Shown here: piece by piece, positions 1 through 5,790 of the stretch
How positions within the stretch are numbered: the stretch's first letter is position 1
Layout of the letters: each line of letters opens with the position of its first letter
Origin: Pseudomonas sp.
GTDB lineage: Bacteria > Pseudomonadota > Gammaproteobacteria > Pseudomonadales > Pseudomonadaceae
Length of the DNA stretch: 7,285 nt
Direction: 5' to 3'
NCBI GenBank assembly: GCA_003525045.1
Contig: DQGF01000570.1
Span: 1 to 7,285 of the forward strand
The notes under the pieces: generated by a model
The model's input: only the letters and a program-made list of their open reading frames with translations
Databases searched by the model: none
Told to the model about the DNA's origin: nothing
Translations under genes and position numbers: made by a program

Positions 1-339
1 AAAATGCGCGTGTTCCAGGAAGAGATCTTTGGCCCGGTAGTGAGCATCACCACCTTCAAGGATGAAGCCGAAGCCCTGGCCATCGCCAACGACACCGAGT
101 TCGGCCTGGGTGCCGGTCTCTGGACCCGCGACATCAACCGCGCCTACCGCATGGGCCGCGCCATCAAGGCCGGTCGCGTATGGACCAACTGCTATCACCT
201 GTATCCGGCGCACGCCGCGTTCGGTGGTTACAAGAAGTCCGGCGTCGGTCGTGAAAACCACAAAATGATGCTCGATCACTATCAGCAGACCAAAAACCTG
301 CTGGTGAGCTACGACATCAATCCGCTGGGCTTCTTCTAA
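1..339 (+). CDS. exaC: NAD-dependent aldehyde dehydrogenase, ExaC-like, C-terminal part (5' end outside window)
   Basis: Only the last 112 codons are present; the reading frame is open from base 1 and ends in TAA at 337-339. The fragment starts at the conserved EEIFGPV segment, whose Glu contacts the nicotinamide ribose in the ALDH family. It also has the [11 protein letters not shown] segment, the [13 protein letters not shown] segment near the end and the C-terminal oligomerisation strand ([10 protein letters not shown]). The catalytic Cys and general-base Glu lie upstream of the window. Family members of this type are about 500 residues, so roughly a fifth is visible. ExaC-type enzymes oxidise acetaldehyde to acetate in the cytoplasm, which fits the permease and ethanolamine ammonia-lyase genes immediately downstream. 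The family is certain; the substrate and symbol are inferred from neighbours and overall resemblance. A REPIN separates it from the permease gene. Confidence 0.85.
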   Translation, partial: KMRVFQEEIFGPVVSITTFKDEAEALAIANDTEFGLGAGLWTRDINRAYRMGRAIKAGRVWTNCYHLYPAHAAFGGYKKSGVGRENHKMMLDHYQQTKNLLVSYDINPLGFF

Positions 340-360
340 CCGGGCCGGAACACCGCAAAC

Positions 361-464
361 CCTGTAGGAGCGAGCTTGCTCGCGAAGAACGTGAAGGCAC
401 CGCGTACATTCTGGTAGTACACGTCATCGTTCACGTCCTTCGCGAGCAAGCTCGCTCCTACAGG
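361..464. repeat. REPIN: two inverted REP sequences between exaC and eat
   Basis: Bases 361-387 and 438-464 are a perfect 27-bp inverted repeat. Pairing continues through 388-395 with 430-437 with one mismatch (A388/C437), so 34 of 35 positions match, around a 34-base loop. Within the loop GTAC at 404-407 and GTAC at 417-420 can add a short inner stem. Each arm carries the REP core GTAGGAGCGAGCTTGCTCGC, which is itself an imperfect palindrome. This layout, a head-to-head REP pair with a variable spacer, is the REPIN form known from fluorescens-group pseudomonads and mobilised by RAYT transposases. No T-tract follows either arm, so it is not a standard intrinsic terminator. It sits 21 bp after the exaC stop codon and 57 bp before the eat start codon. 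Confidence 0.93.
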
Positions 465-521
465 ACTTCGCGCCCACCCGGCACCACGCCGGTCAAAAAC
501 AATAAGAACAGGTGAACCCCT

Positions 522-1970
522 ATGCCTAGCGATCAAGCCAGCGTGCAGCCGGCTACCTCCTCTGTCGACTTTGAAAAAGTCGGCTCCGACTATTTCCAGC
601 AACGCGAACTGAAAAAAGGTGCGGCAGGCTGGGTCCTGCTGGTGGGCCTCGGTGTGGCCTACGTCATCTCCGGCGATTACGCGGGGTGGAACTTCGGCCT
701 GGCCCAGGGTGGTTGGGGCGGGATGTTCCTTGCCACATTGCTGATGGCGACCATGTACCTGTGCATGTGTTTTTCCCTGGCGGAACTGTCCTCCATGATC
801 CCTACCGCCGGCGGCGGCTACGGTTTTGCCCGTAGCGCATTCGGACCGTGGGGCGGGTTCCTGACCGGGACCGCGATCCTGATCGAATACGCCATCGCCC
901 CGGCGGCGATTGCGGTGTTTATCGGCGCTTATTGCCAATCGTTGTTCGGCATCGGCGGCTGGATGATTTACCTGGCGTTCTACATCATATTTATCGCCAT
1001 TCACATTTTCGGGGTCGGCGAAGCCCTGAAACTGATGTTCGGCATCACCGCCGTCGCCGCCCTGGCACTGGGCGTGTTTCTGGTCAGCATGGTGCCGCAC
1101 TTCAGCGTCGCCAACCTGCTCGACATCCCAGTGACCGAGGCCAAGGGCGCCAGCAGCTTCCTGCCCTTCGGCTATGTTGGCGTGTGGGCGGCCATTCCCT
1201 ATGCGATCTGGTTCTTCCTGGCCGTCGAAGGTGTACCGCTGGCGGCAGAAGAAACCAAAAACCCGAAACGCGACCTGCCCCGCGGTCTGATTGGGGCCAT
1301 GTTGGTGCTGGTAAGCTTTGCCCTGCTGATTCTGGTGATCGGCCCTGGCGGTGCGGGCGCCAATGCCCTGGTGACCTCGGGCAACCCATTGGTCGAAGCG
1401 CTGAGCAAAGCCTATGGTGGCTCGACCTGGATGGGCCACTTCGTCAATCTGGTGGGCCTGGCGGGTCTGATCGCCAGTTTCTTCTCCATCATTTATGCCT
1501 ACTCGCGGCAGATCTTCGCCCTATCCCGTGCCGGCTATCTGCCGCGCAAACTGTCAGAAACCAACAAGAGCAAGGCCCCCGTACTGGCGTTGATCATTCC
1601 TGGCATCATCGGGTTCGGGTTGTCGCTGACCGGTCAGGGTGACTTGCTGATCCTGGTGGCGGTGTTCGGCGCGACCATTTCCTATGTCTTGATGATGGCG
1701 GCGCATATCACACTGCGCATTCGACGCCCCAAAATGGATCGGCCATATCGCACGCCGGGCGGTGTTTTCACCTCGGGTGTCGCCTTGGTGCTGGCTTGCA
1801 TCGCCGTCGTGGCAGGTTTTCTGGTAGATCCGCGCGTCGTGATTGGCGCTGCGATCATCTATGGAGTGTTAATTGCTTACTTTGCCTTCTACAGTCGGCA
1901 TCACCTGGTAGCAGGCACGCCCGAAGAAGAATTTGCGGCCATTCAGAAAGCTGAAAAAGCCTTGCATTAA
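522..1970 (+). CDS. eat: Ethanolamine permease, APC superfamily
   Basis: A 482-residue integral membrane protein predicted to import ethanolamine across the inner membrane to feed EutBC. The N-terminal 35 residues are soluble; about twelve hydrophobic helices follow, starting at residue 36. The unwound first helix typical of APC carriers is visible as SGDYAGWN at residues 50-57. The conserved loop after helix 6 reads EGVPLAAEETKNPKRDLPRG (residues 236-255), and a charged cytoplasmic tail closes the protein. Length and these signatures match the ethanolamine permease branch better than general amino-acid carriers. The ATG at 522 is preceded by AGGTGA at 510-515, six bases away, which supports this start. 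The gene lies after the REPIN and 51 bp before eutB, probably co-transcribed with it. Substrate is inferred from family resemblance and from the adjacent eutBC. Confidence 0.9.
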   Translation: MPSDQASVQPATSSVDFEKVGSDYFQQRELKKGAAGWVLLVGLGVAYVISGDYAGWNFGLAQGGWGGMFLATLLMATMYLCMCFSLAELSSMIPTAGGGYGFARSAFGPWGGFLTGTAILIEYAIAPAAIAVFIGAYCQSLFGIGGWMIYLAFYIIFIAIHIFGVGEALKLMFGITAVAALALGVFLVSMVPHFSVANLLDIPVTEAKGASSFLPFGYVGVWAAIPYAIWFFLAVEGVPLAAEETKNPKRDLPRGLIGAMLVLVSFALLILVIGPGGAGANALVTSGNPLVEALSKAYGGSTWMGHFVNLVGLAGLIASFFSIIYAYSRQIFALSRAGYLPRKLSETNKSKAPVLALIIPGIIGFGLSLTGQGDLLILVAVFGATISYVLMMAAHITLRIRRPKMDRPYRTPGGVFTSGVALVLACIAVVAGFLVDPRVVIGAAIIYGVLIAYFAFYSRHHLVAGTPEEEFAAIQKAEKALH

Positions 1971-1982
1971 AGGCCGGACATT

Positions 1983-2007
1983 ACGGCGCAGACCCTGTTT
2001 GCGTCGT
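1983..2007 (+). promoter_or_regulatory. Hairpin in the eat-eutB spacer, next to the eutB ribosome binding site
   Basis: Bases 1983-1990 (ACGGCGCA) can pair with 2000-2007 (TGCGTCGT) over eight pairs, one of them G-U in RNA, around a nine-base loop. There is no T-tract, so it is not a terminator. It ends three bases before the GGAG Shine-Dalgarno at 2011-2014 of eutB. It could stabilise the eutBC part of the message, mark an RNase cut site, or shade the ribosome binding site. Function is inference; only the pairing is seen. Confidence 0.4.
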
Positions 2008-2021
2008 CACGGAGAATCTTT

Positions 2022-3416
2022 ATGGCTAGTTTTGCTCACACTGTCGGCGCCCAGACTTATCGCTTCGAAAGCCTCAAGGAAGTGATGGCCAAGGCCAGTC
2101 CGGCGCGATCCGGGGATTTTCTGGCTGGCGTCGCCGCCCTCAATGATGGCGAGCGGGTGGCCGCGCAGATGGCTCTGGCGGACATCCCGCTCACTCACTT
2201 CCTGCAGGAAGTACTGATTCCCTACGAAACCGATGAAGTCACTCGACTGATCATCGACACTCACGACAAACAGGCTTTTGCAGTCGTCAGCCACCTCACC
2301 GTCGGCGGCTTTCGCGACTGGCTGCTCAGTGATGCCGCCGACGAACAGAGCCTGCGCGCCCTAGCCCCTGGCCTGACCCCGGAAATGGTCGCCGCGGTGT
2401 CGAAGATCATGCGCGTGCAGGATCTGATACTGGTGGCGCAGAAAATCCGCGTGGTCACTCGATTCCGCGGCACGCTGGGCCTGCGTGGTCGGTTATCCAC
2501 GCGCCTGCAACCGAACCACCCCACCGACGAACCGGCCGGCATTGCCGCGAGCATTCTCGACGGCCTGCTGTACGGCAACGGTGACGCGATGATCGGCATC
2601 AATCCGGCCACCGACAGCATCGCCTCCATCTGCGCCATGCTGGAAATGCTCGATGCAATCATCCAGCGCTACGAGATTCCAACCCAAGCCTGCGTGCTGA
2701 CCCACGTCACCACCTCGATCGAGGCAGTGAATCGTGGTGTTCCGCTGGATCTGGTATTCCAGTCGATCGCCGGCACCGAAGCGGCCAACGCCAGTTTCGG
2801 GATCAACCTCAACGTGCTGCAGGAAGGCTACGATGCCGGTCTGAGCCTGAATCGCGGCACCCTGGGCCAGAACCTGATGTATTTCGAAACCGGTCAGGGC
2901 AGTGCCTTGTCGGCCAATGCCCACCATGGCATCGATCAACAGACCTGTGAGACCCGTGCCTACGCCGTGGCGCGACATTTCAACCCGTTCCTGGTGAACA
3001 CCGTCGTAGGATTCATCGGCCCCGAATACCTCTACAACGGTAAACAGATCATCCGCGCCGGCCTCGAAGACCACTTCTGCGGCAAGCTGCTGGGCGTGCC
3101 GATGGGCTGCGACATCTGTTACACCAACCACGCCGAAGCGGACCAGGACGACATGGACACCCTGCTCACCCTGCTCGGCGTGGCGGGGATCAACTTCATC
3201 ATGGGCATTCCCGGCTCCGACGACATCATGCTCAACTACCAGACCACTTCGTTCCACGACGCGCTCTATGCTCGCCAGACCCTGGGGCTGAAACCGGCGC
3301 CGGAGTTCGAACAATGGCTGGCAACAATGGGCATCTTCACTCAGGCGGACGGCAAGATTCACTTCGGCGACAGCTTGCCGCCGGCCTTCCGTCAGGCCAT
3401 GGCGCAACTGGGATGA
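2022..3416 (+). CDS. eutB: Ethanolamine ammonia-lyase, large (catalytic) subunit EutB
   Basis: With EutC it forms the adenosylcobalamin-dependent lyase that converts ethanolamine to acetaldehyde and ammonia in the cytoplasm. The 464-residue product is close to the enteric EutB length of about 453 and forms the usual TIM-barrel subunit. Residues known to bind substrate or cofactor in the E. coli enzyme have counterparts here: Arg161 and Gln163 (in TRLQPNHP), Asn194 (in GINPATDS), Glu289 (in YFETGQGS) and Asp364 (in [10 protein letters not shown]). Long family segments such as [12 protein letters not shown] and [16 protein letters not shown] are intact, so it appears functional. The ATG at 2022 follows GGAG at 2011-2014 with a seven-base spacer. 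The stop codon at 3414-3416 overlaps the first in-frame eutC ATG, indicating translational coupling of the two subunits. Confidence 0.97.
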   Translation: MASFAHTVGAQTYRFESLKEVMAKASPARSGDFLAGVAALNDGERVAAQMALADIPLTHFLQEVLIPYETDEVTRLIIDTHDKQAFAVVSHLTVGGFRDWLLSDAADEQSLRALAPGLTPEMVAAVSKIMRVQDLILVAQKIRVVTRFRGTLGLRGRLSTRLQPNHPTDEPAGIAASILDGLLYGNGDAMIGINPATDSIASICAMLEMLDAIIQRYEIPTQACVLTHVTTSIEAVNRGVPLDLVFQSIAGTEAANASFGINLNVLQEGYDAGLSLNRGTLGQNLMYFETGQGSALSANAHHGIDQQTCETRAYAVARHFNPFLVNTVVGFIGPEYLYNGKQIIRAGLEDHFCGKLLGVPMGCDICYTNHAEADQDDMDTLLTLLGVAGINFIMGIPGSDDIMLNYQTTSFHDALYARQTLGLKPAPEFEQWLATMGIFTQADGKIHFGDSLPPAFRQAMAQLG

Positions 3417-3417
3417 G
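3411..3417 (+). promoter_or_regulatory. Candidate ribosome binding site that decides the eutC start
   Basis: GGATGAG at 3411-3417 overlaps the eutB stop and lies seven bases before the ATG at 3425. It is the best purine-rich match here. The other in-frame ATG, at 3413 inside the ATGA overlap, has only CTGGG directly against it and would have to rely on ribosomes finishing eutB. Confidence 0.45.
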
Positions 3418-3424
3418 TGTTGAA

Positions 3425-4249
3425 ATGGATAAACCACCTGTTGATCAGCAAAACCCGTTGCTGGAACTGCGCCGCCTGACGCCGGCGCGGATTGCCTTGG
3501 GCCGCACCGGCACCAGTATGCCAACCCGTGCGCAGCTGGATTTCCAATACGCCCACGCCCAGGCCCGGGATGCGGTGCACTTGCCGTTCGACCCTGCCGG
3601 GCTCGGTTCGCAACTGGCGGCGCGCGGGCGTGAAAGCCTGTTGCTGCACAGCGCGGCAACGGACCGCAACAGTTACCTGCAGCGCCCCGACCTGGGGCGG
3701 AAGTTGAGTGATGGATCGGCGCAGATCCTGCGCGATCACGCAGCGGACAATCCCGGCGGCGTCGATCTGGCCATCGTCGTCGCCGACGGCTTGTCGGCCC
3801 TGGCCGTTCATCGCCACACCGTGCCATTTCTGACGCGGATGGAAGAACAGATCGAGGCTGAAGGCTGGTCTGTGTCACCTGTGGTTCTGGTTGAACAAGG
3901 CCGCGTTGCCGTGGCCGACGAGATCGGCGAGTTGCTGGGCGCCAAGATGGTCGTCATCCTGATCGGTGAACGCCCTGGCCTCAGCTCGCCAGACAGCCTG
4001 GGATTATATTTCACCTACAATCCAAAGATCGGCCTGACGGATGCTTACCGCAATTGCATCTCCAATGTGCGACTCGAGGGCCTGAGTTACGGCATGGCGG
4101 CCCATCGATTGCTTTATCTGATGCGCGAAGCCTGTCGGCGGCAGTTGTCGGGTGTCAGTCTCAAGGATGAGGCCCAGGTTCAGACGCTGGAGTCGGACTT
4201 TGGTGCAGAGATGAAAGGAAATTTCCTACTAAGCCTGCCGGAAGCCTGA
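3425..4249 (+). CDS. eutC: Ethanolamine ammonia-lyase, small subunit EutC
   Basis: The small subunit completes the cobalamin-binding site of ethanolamine ammonia-lyase and is required for the EutBC complex. From the ATG at 3425 it has 274 residues, beginning [11 protein letters not shown], the length and N-terminus I recall for Pseudomonas EutC. An in-frame ATG at 3413 adds four residues and creates the ATGA overlap with eutB, so it remains a real alternative. Family segments are present: [15 protein letters not shown] near the N-terminus, [35 protein letters not shown] (181-193), YFTYNP (195-200) and [12 protein letters not shown] (205-216). The mostly polar N-terminal 20 residues are typical of the subunit. 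No frameshift or missing block is seen. No clear terminator is seen in the following 113 bp. Confidence 0.95.
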   Translation: MDKPPVDQQNPLLELRRLTPARIALGRTGTSMPTRAQLDFQYAHAQARDAVHLPFDPAGLGSQLAARGRESLLLHSAATDRNSYLQRPDLGRKLSDGSAQILRDHAADNPGGVDLAIVVADGLSALAVHRHTVPFLTRMEEQIEAEGWSVSPVVLVEQGRVAVADEIGELLGAKMVVILIGERPGLSSPDSLGLYFTYNPKIGLTDAYRNCISNVRLEGLSYGMAAHRLLYLMREACRRQLSGVSLKDEAQVQTLESDFGAEMKGNFLLSLPEA

Positions 4250-4362
4250 ACCGTTTCCGCATTGCGTTTCTGATCCGGTTTAAGGCAGGATCGATGCACG
4301 GCCGCCAAGGTTTCCCATCGCCGTCACCATGTTAAGACAGCCACTTGAAGACGAGACCTACC

Positions 4363-4824
4363 ATGCGGATTATTCAAGCGACCCTCGAACACCTGGACCT
4401 GCTGACCCCGTTATTCGTCAAATATCGCGAGTTTTATGGCTCGTTGCCGTATCCAGACTCGTCCCGGGCGTTCCTCGAAAAACGTCTGCGTCGCAAGGAA
4501 TCGGTGATCTATCTGGCCCTGGCCAATGACGACACCAACAGACTGATGGGTTTCTGTCAGCTGTACCCGAGCTTCTCGTCGCTATCGCTCAAGCGCGTGT
4601 GGATTCTCAATGACATCTACGTCATCGAAGATGCCCGCCGCCAGTTGGTGGCCGACAACCTGATCCGTACTGCAAAGAAAATGGCCAAGGAAACCAATGC
4701 CGTACGCATGCGTGTTTCCACCAGCAGCGACAACGAAGTGGCGCAGAAAACCTACGAATCCATAGGGTTCAAGGAAGACACCGAGTTCAAGAACTATGTA
4801 TTGCCGATCAGCGACGGGCTCTGA
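4363..4824 (+). CDS. GNAT-family N-acetyltransferase, substrate unknown
   Basis: A 153-residue single-domain protein of the GNAT fold, predicted to move an acetyl group from acetyl-CoA to an unknown amine. The N-terminal helices (residues 1-45) are followed by strands with YLALANDD and LMGFCQLYPSF. The beta-4 strand WILNDIYV leads into the acetyl-CoA loop RRQLVA at residues 92-97. The C-terminal motif is STSSDNEVAQKTYESIGF, with Tyr131 in the usual general-acid position. The canonical glycine of the loop (R/Q-x-x-G-x-G/A) is Leu95 here, which is unusual. The ATG at 4363 begins MRIIQATLEHLDLL, a normal GNAT start; a TTG at 4345 would add six residues and is less likely. It lies 113 bp after eutC in the same direction, and I recall a similar gene next to eutC in P. 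aeruginosa. Its link to ethanolamine use is only positional. Confidence 0.85.
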   Translation: MRIIQATLEHLDLLTPLFVKYREFYGSLPYPDSSRAFLEKRLRRKESVIYLALANDDTNRLMGFCQLYPSFSSLSLKRVWILNDIYVIEDARRQLVADNLIRTAKKMAKETNAVRMRVSTSSDNEVAQKTYESIGFKEDTEFKNYVLPISDGL

Positions 4825-4839
4825 TCCACACCGGATAAC

Positions 4840-4939
4840 TGTAGGAGCGAGCTCGCTCGCGATGTTCGTCAACGATAACGCTGCAAGCCTGACACCCCGC
4901 AGCGTTCTCAAGTGCATCGCAAGCAAGCTTGCTCCTACA
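4840..4939. repeat. Second REPIN, with nested inner stem
   Basis: Bases 4840-4864 and 4915-4939 are inverted copies matching at 22 of 25 positions. The left arm contains a perfect 14-bp palindrome, GAGCGAGCTCGCTC at 4845-4858; the right arm keeps the AAGCTT form. Inside the spacer, AACGCTGC at 4877-4884 pairs perfectly with GCAGCGTT at 4899-4906 around a 14-base loop, giving a two-level hairpin. The arms belong to the same REP family as the element at 361-464, but the spacers are unrelated. It begins 15 bp after the acetyltransferase stop codon. No T-tract follows, so termination would not be of the standard intrinsic type. Confidence 0.92.
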
Positions 4940-5017
4940 AAAACATACCGCACCCGCTGTCCGTCTTACGCGAAATTCCCCGCTACAATCTCGACGCGCT
5001 TTTCACCATTCAGCCCG

Positions 5018-5023
5018 TATAAT
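5018..5023 (+). promoter_or_regulatory. Possible -10 element for dedA-mtfA
   Basis: A perfect TATAAT lies 104 bp before the dedA ATG. No good TTGACA-like partner is present at 16-18 bp upstream (the region reads CGCGCT), so the assignment rests on the -10 alone. A second hexamer, TACAAT at 4984-4989, is a weaker alternative. If used, the leader would be about 95-100 bases. Confidence 0.4.
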
Positions 5024-5062
5024 GCTGATCTTTCCGGCTTGTAAGAAAAACTACTCCCATCC

Positions 5063-5078
5063 GTAGGCTTTCGCGAAG
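5063..5078. repeat. Possible degenerate REP remnant in the dedA leader
   Basis: GTAGG at 5063-5067, CTT at 5068-5070 and TCGCGAAG at 5071-5078 align without substitutions to the 24-base REP arm at 364-387 if six and two bases of the internal palindrome are removed. The match is short and may be chance. Confidence 0.25.
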
Positions 5079-5127
5079 TCATCCGCACAGGCCTGCCGAG
5101 TTTCGGGCCGTCACCACAGGTGCCTCC

Positions 5128-5784
5128 ATGGATTTCAACCCGCTCGACCTTATCCTGCATCTCGATGTTTACCTCGACATGCTGGTAACCAATTACGGGC
5201 CATGGATCTACGCCATCCTGTTTCTGGTGATCTTCTGTGAAACCGGTCTGGTGGTGATGCCATTCCTGCCGGGCGATTCCCTGCTGTTCATCGCGGGCGC
5301 AGTCGCGGCCGGGGGCGGCATGGACCCGGTGCTGCTGGGCGGCCTGCTGATGCTGGCGGCAATCCTCGGCGACAGCACCAACTACGTGATCGGACGAACG
5401 GCAGGAGAGAGACTCTTCAGCAACCCGAACTCGAAAATCTTCCGTCGCGACTACTTGCAACAAACCCATGATTTCTACGACAAGCACGGCGGCAAAACCG
5501 TGACCCTGGCGCGCTTCCTGCCAATCATCCGCACCTTTGCACCGTTCGTCGCCGGTGTGGCGAGAATGCCTTACCCGCGTTTCTTTGGCTTCAGCGTACT
5601 CGGCACTCTCCTGTGGGTCGGTGGCCTGGTCACCCTCGGTTACTTCTTCGGCAACGTACCCTTCATCAAGCAAAACCTGTCGCTGCTGGTGGTGGGCATC
5701 ATCCTGCTGTCGCTGGTGCCGATGATCATCGGCATCGTCCGCAGCCGCTTCGGCAACGCCGCGTCCAAAGCCCACCCGCGCTGA
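5128..5784 (+). CDS. DedA-family inner-membrane protein
   Basis: A 218-residue polytopic membrane protein of the DedA/SNARE-associated (VTT domain) family. Family members act in envelope lipid homeostasis; recent work links DedA relatives to flipping of undecaprenyl phosphate or phospholipids, and E. coli YqjA and YghB support membrane energetics and cell division. The motif ETGLVVMPFLPGDSLLF spans residues 38-54 and contains Glu38 and Asp50, at the positions of the essential acidic pair in YqjA. The second motif, ARFLPIIRTFAPFVAGVARM (128-147), has Arg129 and Arg135, the equivalents of the essential arginines. Hydrophobic helices surround these, with a basic C-terminal tail facing the cytoplasm. 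The ATG at 5128 follows AGGTG at 5118-5122. The length is normal for the family. It is followed after 6 bp by mtfA, so the pair is probably one transcript. The exact transported substrate cannot be assigned. Confidence 0.93.
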   Translation: MDFNPLDLILHLDVYLDMLVTNYGPWIYAILFLVIFCETGLVVMPFLPGDSLLFIAGAVAAGGGMDPVLLGGLLMLAAILGDSTNYVIGRTAGERLFSNPNSKIFRRDYLQQTHDFYDKHGGKTVTLARFLPIIRTFAPFVAGVARMPYPRFFGFSVLGTLLWVGGLVTLGYFFGNVPFIKQNLSLLVVGIILLSLVPMIIGIVRSRFGNAASKAHPR

Positions 5785-5790
5785 TTCGGC

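Larger units (their letters stand above)
4825..5127. other. Gene-free stretch between the acetyltransferase gene and dedA
   Basis: These 303 bases hold a REPIN (4840-4939), a TACAAT hexamer at 4984-4989, a TATAAT hexamer at 5018-5023, a possible collapsed REP at 5063-5078 and the presumed dedA leader. No coding sequence is credible: the open frame crossing it on the + strand only translates the REP arms. No tRNA or recognisable small RNA is seen. Confidence 0.8.

Noticed and set aside
342..357. GG-N10-GC spacing resembling a sigma-54 promoter upstream of eat
   Set aside because: GG at 343-344 and GC at 355-356 have the right spacing, but the flanks (GGGCCG and CCGCA) match TGGCAC and TTGCA poorly, and it is just past the exaC stop codon. 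Such spacing is frequent by chance in GC-rich DNA.
361..464. First REPIN as an intrinsic transcription terminator
   Set aside because: The hairpin is strong but no T-tract follows it; the next bases are ACTTCGCGCC.
336..1439. Open frame of 367 codons on the - strand over exaC-eat
   Set aside because: Antisense to the permease gene; no domain, low-complexity polar composition, and it reads through the REPIN.
3314..3412. Upstream extension of eutC by 33 codons
   Set aside because: It would overlap the coding end of eutB by about 100 bp and adds residues with no resemblance to EutC; the starts at 3413 and 3425 fit far better.
2493..3878. Open frame of 461 codons on the - strand over eutB-eutC
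   Set aside because: Antisense to two well-conserved subunits; composition of a GC-bias shadow with no motif.
4272..4292. GATCC/GGATC inverted pair after eutC as a terminator
   Set aside because: Only five pairs around an 11-base loop and no T-tract downstream; too weak to call.
4329..4529. 66-codon + frame overlapping the start of the acetyltransferase gene
   Set aside because: It runs out of frame through the GNAT coding region, with no motif and no ribosome binding site.
4796..5044. 82-codon + strand frame between the acetyltransferase gene and dedA
   Set aside because: It starts inside the acetyltransferase gene and its middle is a translation of the two REP arms (GASSLA and ASKLAPT peptides). 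The same kind of peptides appear antisense at the first REPIN, showing they are repeat artefacts.
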